A DNA stretch of 64,000 nucleotides from RPQJ01 sp963732415 (GTDB lineage: Bacteria > Pseudomonadota > Gammaproteobacteria > Steroidobacterales > Steroidobacteraceae): assembly GCA_963732415.1 (NCBI GenBank), contig CAVSZK010000004.1, positions 62,001-126,000 of the forward strand. Direction: 5' to 3'. Made by a program: the position numbers and the translations under genes. Within the stretch, counting starts at the first letter, position 1; each line of letters begins with the position of its first letter. The notes beneath the pieces are model-generated. The model made no database searches and had not been told where the DNA came from. It saw nothing but the letters and a program-made list of their open reading frames with translations. Positions 57,457 through 64,000 of the stretch are shown one piece after another.

Positions 57457-57933
57457 AACAAGTTCGGATTCGAACGACGGAGTTGGACGAGCCCGGCGGT
57501 AAGCCGGGCTCTCTGGTCCGGGTCAGCAACCGGGCGGCGTCGATAGGGTGAAAATGTTCTGTCGCTGGGAGCGATCGTGCTGGGCGAGGTCGCAGTCCTG
57601 TGGGTCAACAAGTGGAGTTGCCCGCTCGGCACAGTCGCGGCACGCTACGCTGACGAACAGAGGCATGGACACTGGCGGCGGTTGCACCATCGTCGAGCGA
57701 AGACCGGTTGCCGGCGGCTTGCCCTGGTGCAACAGACGAGGTGGACCGTAGCGGCCTCGTATGTAAGTTCCTGATCTTGCGACAAATCCCAGCCGTATCC
57801 CGCGATGGCATGTCTATTGCTTCGCCTTCCTGCAGCCAATGACCTGACCGCCCGGCGAGACATCTCGATGAACCGGTGCGGAACGGCCCATTGGCTGACG
57901 GTACTCCATTGAATGAATTGGGAGGAACGGCGC
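57457..57933. other. 477-base stretch with no supported gene
   Basis: Apart from the stem-loop at 57489-57511 I find only short overlapping frames on both strands without ribosome sites or protein-like composition. It may be a decayed region or promoter DNA. It ends at a candidate 30-residue peptide. Confidence 0.5.
57489..57511 (+). terminator. Stem-loop after the secreted protein gene
   Basis: GAGCCCGGC (57489-57497) pairs perfectly with GCCGGGCTC (57503-57511) over loop GGTAA, 33 bases past the stop. The stem is strong but there is no clear T-run after it, so it is a probable rather than certain terminator. Confidence 0.6.
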
Positions 57934-58026
57934 ATGCAATTCCTGATCGTACTGCCGGTCCTGATCATGCTGAAGCTCCAGCACGAGCTGATGCGGCGTA
58001 TCTTGAAGCGCAGGGTGCGAAATTGA
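57934..58026 (+). CDS. Candidate 30-residue membrane peptide
   Basis: ATG 57934 to TGA 58026, with GGGAGGA eight bases upstream, one of the better ribosome sites in this area. The peptide starts with a hydrophobic run (MQFLIVLPVLIMLKL) followed by an Arg/Lys-rich end (MRRILKRRVRN), the pattern of small membrane proteins. It lies just beyond the 3' end of the convergent minus-strand 489-residue protein. Unrecognised, and possibly chance. Confidence 0.4.
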   Translation: MQFLIVLPVLIMLKLQHELMRRILKRRVRN

Positions 58027-58054
58027 CGGTCGGTCGGCAGCGAAAGCCAGGCAG

Positions 58055-59524
58055 TCATTCGAGATCGCGTGCGACCTGCATTGCGATCTGCTTGAGCCCC
58101 ACGGAGATGTCGTCATCGAGCAGCGCGGCGCCGCCGGCGTCACACCATTCGGACGCCGGTCGTGGCGTCGCGCGCTCTGCGATGAACCGTGAATACAGGG
58201 GCGAGCGCGGTGTGTGCGGGTTCTGCGGCTGCAGGGTCGGCGCGTACAGCAGCAGAGCGTAGTAGTCGAGTCGTCCTGTATCGGCTGCCTCCATGCGCAC
58301 GTCCAGGCCGAGCTCCAGAGCAAGATCTCTAGCTCGGCCGCTCTCCCTCAGCTGAAGAATACGTAGCGAGATCGTCATTCGATCGTTGCTGCCGCTGTCC
58401 GATTCGCGTGCCTGGGCTGAAGGCTGGGACGCATGGTCGTCCGTCGCGAGTTGCGGACGCAGTGCGTTCGCAAGGGCGGAGGAAAATTCGGCCGCCAGAT
58501 CGCGGCTCGCGACCGTCGAGGACAGGCGCTCGATGCACGGCTGGATGTCGGCGGTTTGTTTGCCGGCCCGGTGCTCGGCTGACGCCTCCCCCAGCAACCG
58601 GCTGCCAATGGCGAGAAGGTTGTAAAGCCCGACCGCTTGCCCCGTGCCGTGAACGACACCCCAGGGCGCCAGTTCGGCTCCGGTGAATGCAGCCGCCATT
58701 CCGGGCGGGGCCTGCATCGTCACCGTGATTTCGTTGAGATCGGAAACGCGAAGTCCCGCGCGTGGCTTGCCGTATGGAACGAGCGACAGCGTGTCGAGGG
58801 TCAGTCCGGGCAGCGAGGAGCCGACGAGGCCCCGTGCGGCATGCTCGTCGTCGGCGAAATCGAAATCAGCGCAGGAGTCGACCAGGCTGCCGAACAGACC
58901 GCGCCCGCCCTTGCACGCGACTGAGAGCGACCCCAGGTACACGACCTCACTCTTCGCAGGTATCTGGAACCAGTATCCGTGCAGTGCCTCGAAATCGGGC
59001 GGCGGAGATTGCCCGAACACAAAGCTACCGAGTTCCGGAGACCAGAAGCCACTGCGGCCCGGTGTGAATTCATACGTTGTCAGGCGACCATACCGTCCGT
59101 CGCTCGCGGAATAGGCAATGGCGGGCGGATTCTGCTCAACGCCCGGGGGCAGGACCAGCAGGTAATAGGTGCCGGGCGAAAGTACCATGAAGCGCCACCC
59201 GTCGTTCGCAGCCACGTCTGACAGCGCTCCGGGTGTTACCAGCCTCGGTGCTTCAAGGTCGTCGAGCCTGGCAAGGTAGAAGCGCGCCAGCTTGTTGCTG
59301 TCGTACACACGCGTTGGGGACACGCGCTTGCCAGAGATATCGACGTTGACCTGGAGGAGGACGACGGTTGCCTCGCGTGCCCGCACGCGTTCCATTTCGG
59401 CAGCGGTTGGGGGTTTCAGCGACACCGCCGAGGCCAGCGCAGGCAGGAAGGCGGCCAGCAGAACAACCGTCGGTAATGCCGACACCCGTCGCCTGAGTTG
59501 CATGGCCGCACCCCGCTGTTTCAT
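58055..59524 (-). CDS. Secreted protein of unknown function, 489 residues
   Basis: An exported protein with signal peptide (ALPTVVLLAAFLPALASA) and a mature part without recognisable motifs. Residues ~35-200 look like a beta domain (ATVVLLQVNVDISGKRV; SPGTYYLLVLPPG), residues ~205-240 contain two Cys (VACKGG, SCADFDF), and the C-terminal half is helical then mixed. I cannot name a family. ATG 59524 is chosen from three in-frame starts (59566, 59524, 59503) because AGAGG lies upstream. No close partner gene; it faces away from the four-helix membrane protein at 59815. Confidence 0.78.
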   Translation of the reverse strand: MKQRGAAMQLRRRVSALPTVVLLAAFLPALASAVSLKPPTAAEMERVRAREATVVLLQVNVDISGKRVSPTRVYDSNKLARFYLARLDDLEAPRLVTPGALSDVAANDGWRFMVLSPGTYYLLVLPPGVEQNPPAIAYSASDGRYGRLTTYEFTPGRSGFWSPELGSFVFGQSPPPDFEALHGYWFQIPAKSEVVYLGSLSVACKGGRGLFGSLVDSCADFDFADDEHAARGLVGSSLPGLTLDTLSLVPYGKPRAGLRVSDLNEITVTMQAPPGMAAAFTGAELAPWGVVHGTGQAVGLYNLLAIGSRLLGEASAEHRAGKQTADIQPCIERLSSTVASRDLAAEFSSALANALRPQLATDDHASQPSAQARESDSGSNDRMTISLRILQLRESGRARDLALELGLDVRMEAADTGRLDYYALLLYAPTLQPQNPHTPRSPLYSRFIAERATPRPASEWCDAGGAALLDDDISVGLKQIAMQVARDLE

Positions 59525-59814
59525 GACGCCTCTGGTGGGACGTGCGTAGATGTGCTCCAGCTGCAATTAGGAACCGAAATGCGATCGCACGGCTACAGCA
59601 CTATCCACTAGCCGCGAAAGATAGAATGAAGCAATGCTCGAGCAGCTGGTCGCTTCTCAATCGGGCGCTGGCGTGGCTGGGATGAAGCGGGGGATAGCTC
59701 GCGCGATAACTGATCGCGTCTCGGATCGGCTCGGTAGGATCGGGAAGGCCGGGCGGGGGACGCATTCCAGATAGTGACTACGGTCGTAACGGCAGGCAGA
59801 GAGGTGGTCGGATC

Positions 59815-60318
59815 ATGTCGGGAGAGTCATCAACGCTGAAAAATGCAGCGAGTCTTGTGATCGCGTTACTCGTGCCGGTGTGGTGGGTGCTATTCATATT
59901 GAACGCTGCGGTACGCTCGTCGACGGCTTGGTCGCCTGACTGGTACCTGGCGCTCGTTGTCCCGCTGGTGGTAGTGACAGTCGGCGGGTATTTCGTATCA
60001 GGATTCAGGTGGGCGCGATGGGTCATTGCGGCGATTTCACTGATATTCGCCGCAAGTCAGTTCTACCTGGTCGCGCGCTCGGGATCCCTGGGTAGTGTTC
60101 TCGCAAATTCTTCGCTGCTCCTTCTTCTGCTGCTCTCTGCCGTCGCAGGGGTCAACGCAGTCTGGCTGCTCGGCTCGTACGATGCCAAAGCCTTCTATCA
60201 GGAAAGACTGGCTGGAATCACGGCCCGGCGGGTCAAGGTCCTGCAGTTCCTGCGCTGGTCGCTGCTGTTGGTGGTCGTCGTGGGCGTGGTTGCCGACCTG
60301 GTCAAGATGCTTCGATAG
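59815..60318 (+). CDS. Four-helix membrane protein of unknown function
   Basis: A 167-residue protein with four hydrophobic segments (starting near residues 12, 42, 66 and 92) plus a C-terminal fifth (LLLVVVVGVVADLV). GAGGTGG precedes ATG 59815. No motif is recognised. The 248 bases before it, back to 59566, hold no supported gene, only weak frames and GC-rich repeats. Confidence 0.7.
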   Translation: MSGESSTLKNAASLVIALLVPVWWVLFILNAAVRSSTAWSPDWYLALVVPLVVVTVGGYFVSGFRWARWVIAAISLIFAASQFYLVARSGSLGSVLANSSLLLLLLLSAVAGVNAVWLLGSYDAKAFYQERLAGITARRVKVLQFLRWSLLLVVVVGVVADLVKMLR

Positions 60319-60402
60319 CCGCCACGTGCCGGGCGTCAAGGCGCCAGGAGCCGAAATCCAGCCAAACCTGCCAACCTGATCACGGCCTGACAACCAGTTC
60401 AC

Positions 60403-60639
60403 GTGCCTGCGGTAAACGCCGCATACCGTTTGGTGGAAACGTTAGCCCCGGCGTTCGCCGCTGACGTCGGTGCCGCGATCTCAATCAGCCAGCCCGGATT
60501 CAACGGGCAGATCAACATCGGCAGTTTCCCGCAGCCCGCGGTGATCTATGCCCAACCGGTCTGGATCGCGCGTCCGCCAAAGGCAGTCTACGTGCAGCCG
60601 ATTTACCTGCACGTACCGCCGGGGCACGAGAAGCACTGA
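60403..60639 (+). pseudogene. Remnant of a small secreted PPGH-type protein, truncated at both ends
   Basis: The frame from GTG 60403 reads AFAADVGAAISISQPGFNGQINIG... then PIYLHVPPGHEKH and stops. I recall a family of small secreted proteins in betaproteobacteria and related groups with ADVGVSIxxxQPGxYGxIDIG and PVYLxVPPGHxKxWxKHC. Here the codon where Trp is expected is TGA, followed by Ser-Lys in the same frame, suggesting a nonsense change (TGG to TGA). The normal signal peptide is also absent before AFA-AD. It could still be a short functional version; there is no ribosome site for the GTG. Confidence 0.5.
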
Positions 60640-60726
60640 AGCAAGCTCGTAACACTGGGCACGGCTGGTTCGAACGTGAGGCGATGCAGTCCGTCCGGCG
60701 CCTGGTCGGCGGGTAACTGATTCGGC

Positions 60727-61455
60727 TCAAAGAATGTTGCGAACGAGCCAGACACCGAGCGGGAAGAGCACGGCCGTCACGAGTCCGCAGAGACCCATGG
60801 CGAGTCCGGAGAACGCCCCTGCTTCATCACTCTCCTGAAAGGCCCGCGCGGTCCCGATGCCGTGCGCGGCCGTGCCGAGCGCGAAGCCGCGGACACTCTG
60901 GTCACTAATGCGCAGTGCGTCGAGGACATACTTCGCACCGACCGCGCCGATGATGCCGGTAGACACGACGAGGACCGCTGTCAGCGAGGGCAGGCCGCCG
61001 AGTCGCTCGACGATGCCCATGGCAATCGGGGTCGTCACGGACTTCGGCGCAATCGACAGAAGCGTGACGTCGCTCGCGCCCAGCGTCCACGCAATGCCAA
61101 CGGCGGACACGAGCGCGGTCACGGCGCCGGCCAGCAGCGCGCCGCATATGGGCCAGAACGCGCGCTTCAGCTTTTCGAGTTGCGCATACAGCGGCACGGC
61201 CAGGGCTACCGTGGCTGGACCCAGCAGGAAGTGCACGAACTGCGCTCCGCCGAAATAGGTCTCGTACGGCGTCCCGGTCAGGCGGAGCATCGCCACAAGC
61301 ACCGCGACCGAGATCGCGACGGGATTCAGCAGCGGGTGGAACCCGGCACGACGGTAAATCCAGTACGCCGCCTGATAGACCAAGAGCGTGAGCGTGAGGA
61401 ACAGCAGGGGTCCCGCGGAAAGATAGACCCAGATTTCAGCGAGCGGCTCGCTCAT
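60727..61455 (-). CDS. lrgB: LrgB-family membrane protein
   Basis: A 242-residue protein with about seven hydrophobic segments and the conserved LLGPATVALAVPLY and SIAPKSVTTPIAMGI motifs of LrgB/CidB/YohK. The LrgAB system modulates murein hydrolase activity and cell lysis in Gram-positives, and related plant PLGG1 proteins export glycolate; in proteobacteria, roles in pyruvate or glycolate transport are discussed. ATG 61455 overlaps the lrgA stop by four bases (ATGA). Confidence 0.92.
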   Translation of the reverse strand: MSEPLAEIWVYLSAGPLLFLTLTLLVYQAAYWIYRRAGFHPLLNPVAISVAVLVAMLRLTGTPYETYFGGAQFVHFLLGPATVALAVPLYAQLEKLKRAFWPICGALLAGAVTALVSAVGIAWTLGASDVTLLSIAPKSVTTPIAMGIVERLGGLPSLTAVLVVSTGIIGAVGAKYVLDALRISDQSVRGFALGTAAHGIGTARAFQESDEAGAFSGLAMGLCGLVTAVLFPLGVWLVRNIL

Positions 61456-61808
61456 GGCGCCCGGTCCTTCAACTGGCGACCGAGCAGCGAGCGCATGACA
61501 AGCGCCGTCACCGCAATGGTCAACAACGTGCTCGCCACCAGCGAGATCGAGATCGGTAACCACTCGTTGGCGATCCGGTTCAGGTGCGCCATGACTCCGA
61601 CCCCGGCCGGTACGAACAGCAGCGACAGGTGTCGAAGCAGCCCGCCCGATGTATCGCGGAGATCTTCGGTCGCGCCACCGCGCAGGATGAGGGAGACGAA
61701 CAGCAGCGCCATGCCGACGACCGGGCCCGGGACCGGGAGGTGGAGGGCAATGACGGCGATTTCGCCTATCAGCTGATAGACGAGCAGGACAGTCATGGCG
61801 GCGACCAT
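61452..61808 (-). CDS. lrgA: LrgA/CidA-family holin-like membrane protein
   Basis: A 118-residue protein with four hydrophobic segments and the signature LHLPVPGPVVGMALLF, followed by LSLLFVPAGVGVM, both typical of LrgA/CidA/YohJ. It forms the partner of LrgB and is translationally coupled to it. ATG 61808 is preceded by AGGGAGA on the coding strand. Regulatory LytTR or LysR genes often sit beside this pair, but none does here. Confidence 0.92.
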   Translation of the reverse strand: MVAAMTVLLVYQLIGEIAVIALHLPVPGPVVGMALLFVSLILRGGATEDLRDTSGGLLRHLSLLFVPAGVGVMAHLNRIANEWLPISISLVASTLLTIAVTALVMRSLLGRQLKDRAP

Positions 61809-62033
61809 TGATTTCTCCCTGGCGGGGTGCGCAGCCAGATTCTAGGCGGAAGGACGCCGGAAGTGAGTGCGAGCCGCTTACTGTAAGCGATCGCGGGCGG
61901 GGCCGCGGCGCTCGGGGCGACGATCGCGACAGTTCGGCCTGATGACGCCACGTGCGCTGAAGCAGGTGTGCTGGTGGCTGGATTTGCGTGGTGAGCTTGC
62001 TGCAGGCGACCAGGTTAGGGGATCCTGACTGCA

Positions 62034-62423
62034 ATGGCCTACCAGCTGCTAGCGGAACTGACGCTCATCCTGCACGCCGTGTTCGTGGCGTTCGTGATGC
62101 TTGGTGCATGGCTGGTGTTGCGCTGGCCGCGCACGGCCTGGATACACCTGCCGGCAGTGATCTGGGGCGCCGGTATCGAGTTCCTGGGCGGCATCTGTCC
62201 GCTGACGCCGCTGGAGAATCACTTTCGACAGTTGGCGGGCGAGCAAGGCTACGCCGGTGATTTCATCGAGCACTACGTCGTTCCGGTTCTCTATCCGGAT
62301 GCCTTGACTCGCAGGGTTCAGGTCGCACTCGGCGTGCTCGTCCTGCTGACGAATGTAATGGTATACGGCTGGGTACTTTGGCGCCTGCGTGCGGCTCGTG
62401 CATCAAGGGATCCAGTCAGATAA
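62034..62423 (+). CDS. DUF2784 membrane protein
   Basis: A 129-residue protein with three or four hydrophobic segments and the DUF2784 pattern LILHAVFVAFVMLGAWLVLRWP, GICPLTPLENHFR, and YPDALTRRVQ. Its function is unknown. The HEPN-like gene starts 15 bases behind its stop, so the two may be one transcript. The 225-base gap back to lrgA holds no other gene. Confidence 0.88.
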   Translation: MAYQLLAELTLILHAVFVAFVMLGAWLVLRWPRTAWIHLPAVIWGAGIEFLGGICPLTPLENHFRQLAGEQGYAGDFIEHYVVPVLYPDALTRRVQVALGVLVLLTNVMVYGWVLWRLRAARASRDPVR

Positions 62424-62438
62424 AGGGAGTATGCGTGT

Positions 62439-63104
62439 GTGGTGATGAACTTCGAACAGCTCAAGACACGGCATCGGGCGGAGCGTGATCCCTGGCATCC
62501 CAACCTGTCGCTCAGAGTGCACCGGGCCTTGTCGTGGTTGGGCCGTGCTGAGCAGCTGGCCGAGCAGGACGACGTCGACGGGCAGTTCATCCTGTTGTGG
62601 ATTGCGTTCAACGCGGCGTATGCGACCGACATCGACGAGAAGTACCGGGAGTCCGAGCAGCAGACGTTCCGGGGATTTCTCGACAAGCTCACTGGGCTCG
62701 ATGCGGGGAAGAAGCGGTTCGATGGATTGGTGTGGACCGAGTTTCCGAAAAGCATCCGGGTGCTGCTGGATAACCAGTACGTCTTCGCCGATTTCTGGAA
62801 GTTCCAGAATGGGTCACTTGCCGAGGAGGCATGGAAGGCGAGTTTCACCTCTGCCAACCGGGCGGCGCACAAGGCGCTGGGCCGGCAGGACACCGTGACG
62901 GTACTGTCTGTGGTGCTCGCCCGGATCTACACGCTCCGGAATCAGGTCCTGCACGGTGGGGCGACCTGGGGTTCCTCGGTCAATCGGGAGCAGCTCCGGG
63001 ATTGCACGAACTTCATGGCGAAACTCGTCCCGCTCGTGATCGAGGTGATGATGGATCATCCCGATACTCTTTGGGGGGATGCGGTCTATCCGGTGGTGAA
63101 GTGA
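62439..63104 (+). CDS. HEPN-like protein
   Basis: A 221-residue all-helical protein. The FILLWIAFNAAYATD segment and the C-terminal LRNQVLHGG, giving the R-x4-H motif, fit HEPN RNases that act in toxin-antitoxin, abortive infection and stress systems. No nucleotidyltransferase (MNT) antitoxin is adjacent, so it is an orphan here, and HEPN proteins of this stand-alone type are often of unknown role. GTG 62439 has GGGAG upstream; ATG 62445 is also possible. Confidence 0.75.
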   Translation: MVMNFEQLKTRHRAERDPWHPNLSLRVHRALSWLGRAEQLAEQDDVDGQFILLWIAFNAAYATDIDEKYRESEQQTFRGFLDKLTGLDAGKKRFDGLVWTEFPKSIRVLLDNQYVFADFWKFQNGSLAEEAWKASFTSANRAAHKALGRQDTVTVLSVVLARIYTLRNQVLHGGATWGSSVNREQLRDCTNFMAKLVPLVIEVMMDHPDTLWGDAVYPVVK

Positions 63105-63117
63105 CGCTCAAGCCAAC

Positions 63118-63582
63118 TCACCCGCCCTTGGCGACGGGGTAGCCCTTGTTGATCCAGTCCGTACCGAAGTTGTCCGCGATGTAGAGAGCCTTGACCTGCT
63201 TGAACCCCAGCGCATGGAGTGCGTCATAGGCGGCGGCCATGTTCGGGCAGTCGCCCCACGGGCAGCAACCGCAATAGATGACGATCGCGGTGTCCCTGGG
63301 CAGCTTTGCAACCCGGTTTCGCAGCAGCTGTAGACCAGCCTCATCACTGGCTGGCCCGACGAATTCCGATCCCGGGATGTGTGCCTGCGTATAGAGAACG
63401 TGGAAGCCGACATGCAGCAGCAGCGGCTTCGACTTGGACGCGCTCTTGAGGCTCACCGCGAGGTCGGCAGGCTGGACCAGGTCGGCCTTGGGGATGGATG
63501 AAGCCGCCTTGGGCGCGGCCAGTGCCGGCATTGAGAGCAACAGGAAAACAAACGCGAAGGCGAAGGGCAGGGAGGCTTTCAT
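63118..63582 (-). CDS. Secreted rhodanese-like protein
   Basis: A 154-residue exported protein: signal peptide (FAFAFVFLLLSMPALA), then a rhodanese domain with PLLLHVGFHVLYTQAHIPGSEFVG and the active loop IVIYCGCCPWGDCPN, where the first Cys of YCGCC is the likely sulfur carrier and the extra Cys residues are unusual. It may handle sulfur or cyanide, or act in thiol redox chemistry in the periplasm. ATG 63582 immediately precedes the signal peptide. It converges on the HEPN gene with 13 bases between. Confidence 0.88.
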   Translation of the reverse strand: MKASLPFAFAFVFLLLSMPALAAPKAASSIPKADLVQPADLAVSLKSASKSKPLLLHVGFHVLYTQAHIPGSEFVGPASDEAGLQLLRNRVAKLPRDTAIVIYCGCCPWGDCPNMAAAYDALHALGFKQVKALYIADNFGTDWINKGYPVAKGG

Positions 63583-63731
63583 TGCGGTTTCCGTTTTACC
63601 CGGGGTGGATATCAGTTTACGCCGCCCGCGCGGTCACATGCTGTCGTCCGGAGGCAGGGCGGCTGGGCCTGGACGGCCGTTAACCGACGCGGGACTGGTC
63701 GGGCCGCTCGGCCCTCACCAACGGGAGTCGC

Positions 63732-64000
63732 TCAGTCCCAATGAACCTTGACTGTAACGCCCTTGACCGTCGAGCTAACCAGCACCAGCGAAACGTCCTC
63801 GTTGCCCATGCTGCGCTCGATGATCACGTTCTCGGCGTCTTCCATCTCAATGCTCTGCTGCTTCGTTCCGAGTTGCTTCTCGAAGGCTTTCTTGATCTCG
63901 CGAGCTACCGCGTTTTCGTTGGTGCCATTCTTGATAGAGACGGTGACGTCCTGCGGCGTGCCGCCCTTCGGCGTCACGCGGAACACGATCTCACCGTCGG
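63732..64000 (-). CDS. C-terminal part of an unrecognised protein (runs off right edge)
   Basis: The minus-strand frame is open from the right edge to the stop at 63732; about 88 codons are visible, starting DGEIVFRVTPKGG. An internal GTG at 63986 is not a convincing start because the frame continues upstream. The residues (KNGTNENAVAREIKKAFEKQLG, IEMEDAENVIIERSMGN, ending VKVHWD) look like a small alpha-beta domain. The family is not recognised. Confidence 0.65.
   Translation of the reverse strand, partial: DGEIVFRVTPKGGTPQDVTVSIKNGTNENAVAREIKKAFEKQLGTKQQSIEMEDAENVIIERSMGNEDVSLVLVSSTVKGVTVKVHWD

Noticed and set aside
59638..59775. Small 46-residue frame upstream of the four-helix membrane protein
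   Set aside because: No ribosome site and chance-like composition.

Overview
The window is high-GC DNA, densely packed with genes on both strands. It looks like a chromosomal segment of an environmental gammaproteobacterium. Pointers are the end of pgpA at the left edge, a ~920-residue PEP carboxylase, a wax-ester synthase/DGAT, a PhoX phosphatase, a DUF1329 protein, a MalT-type (LAL) regulator beside acyl-CoA genes, and a DUF2845 gene. The exact lineage (possibly near Nevskiales/Steroidobacterales) is inference. I see no rRNA, tRNA, CRISPR array, transposase or prophage.

Layout. 1-12.9 kb: pgpA end, an APC permease, a WS/DGAT acyltransferase, an RlpA-like protein, a large secreted Asp-box (BNR) protein, ppc, an APC-UspA fusion transporter and an MscS-type membrane protein. 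13-25.5 kb: an aldehyde dehydrogenase + DUF779 pair, then a MalT-like regulator divergent from a seven-gene operon: acyl-CoA dehydrogenase, SCPx-type thiolase, acyl-CoA ligase, saccharopine-dehydrogenase-like reductase, SDR, small membrane protein and NmrA-like reductase. This is the most coherent candidate for an uncharacterised catabolic pathway. 25.5-34.2 kb: a DUF2157/DUF4401 membrane pair; a tight series of alpha/beta hydrolase, membrane protein, PlsC-like acyltransferase and DUF1295 protein; a 40-residue membrane peptide coupled to an NTF2-like lipoprotein behind a LexA-box-like dyad; an orphan glgC; DUF2845; and a perfect 27-bp palindrome.

34.2-43.7 kb: DUF924, a TIR-TolB-TPR protein, DUF1329, a double ChrR-type cupin, phoX with a PHO-box-like site, a WYL regulator, a small basic protein, a GntR regulator and an HD-like protein. 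43.9-53.5 kb: putA (without the DNA-binding domain), a DUF349 protein, a patatin-like lipase and a secreted M28 peptidase. 53.7-64 kb: an FG-GAP lipoprotein, a conserved Cys-containing small protein, a 3-hydroxyacyl-CoA dehydrogenase, two secreted proteins of unknown function, small membrane proteins, a probably decayed gene, lrgAB, DUF2784, a HEPN-like protein, a secreted rhodanese and a truncated unknown gene at the right edge.

Together the genes suggest a heterotroph that oxidises acyl-CoA substrates, proline and aldehydes, replenishes oxaloacetate through PEP carboxylase, stores carbon as neutral lipid and perhaps glycogen, and scavenges phosphate and peptides outside the cytoplasm. Functions are assigned from motifs read by eye; no database search was run.
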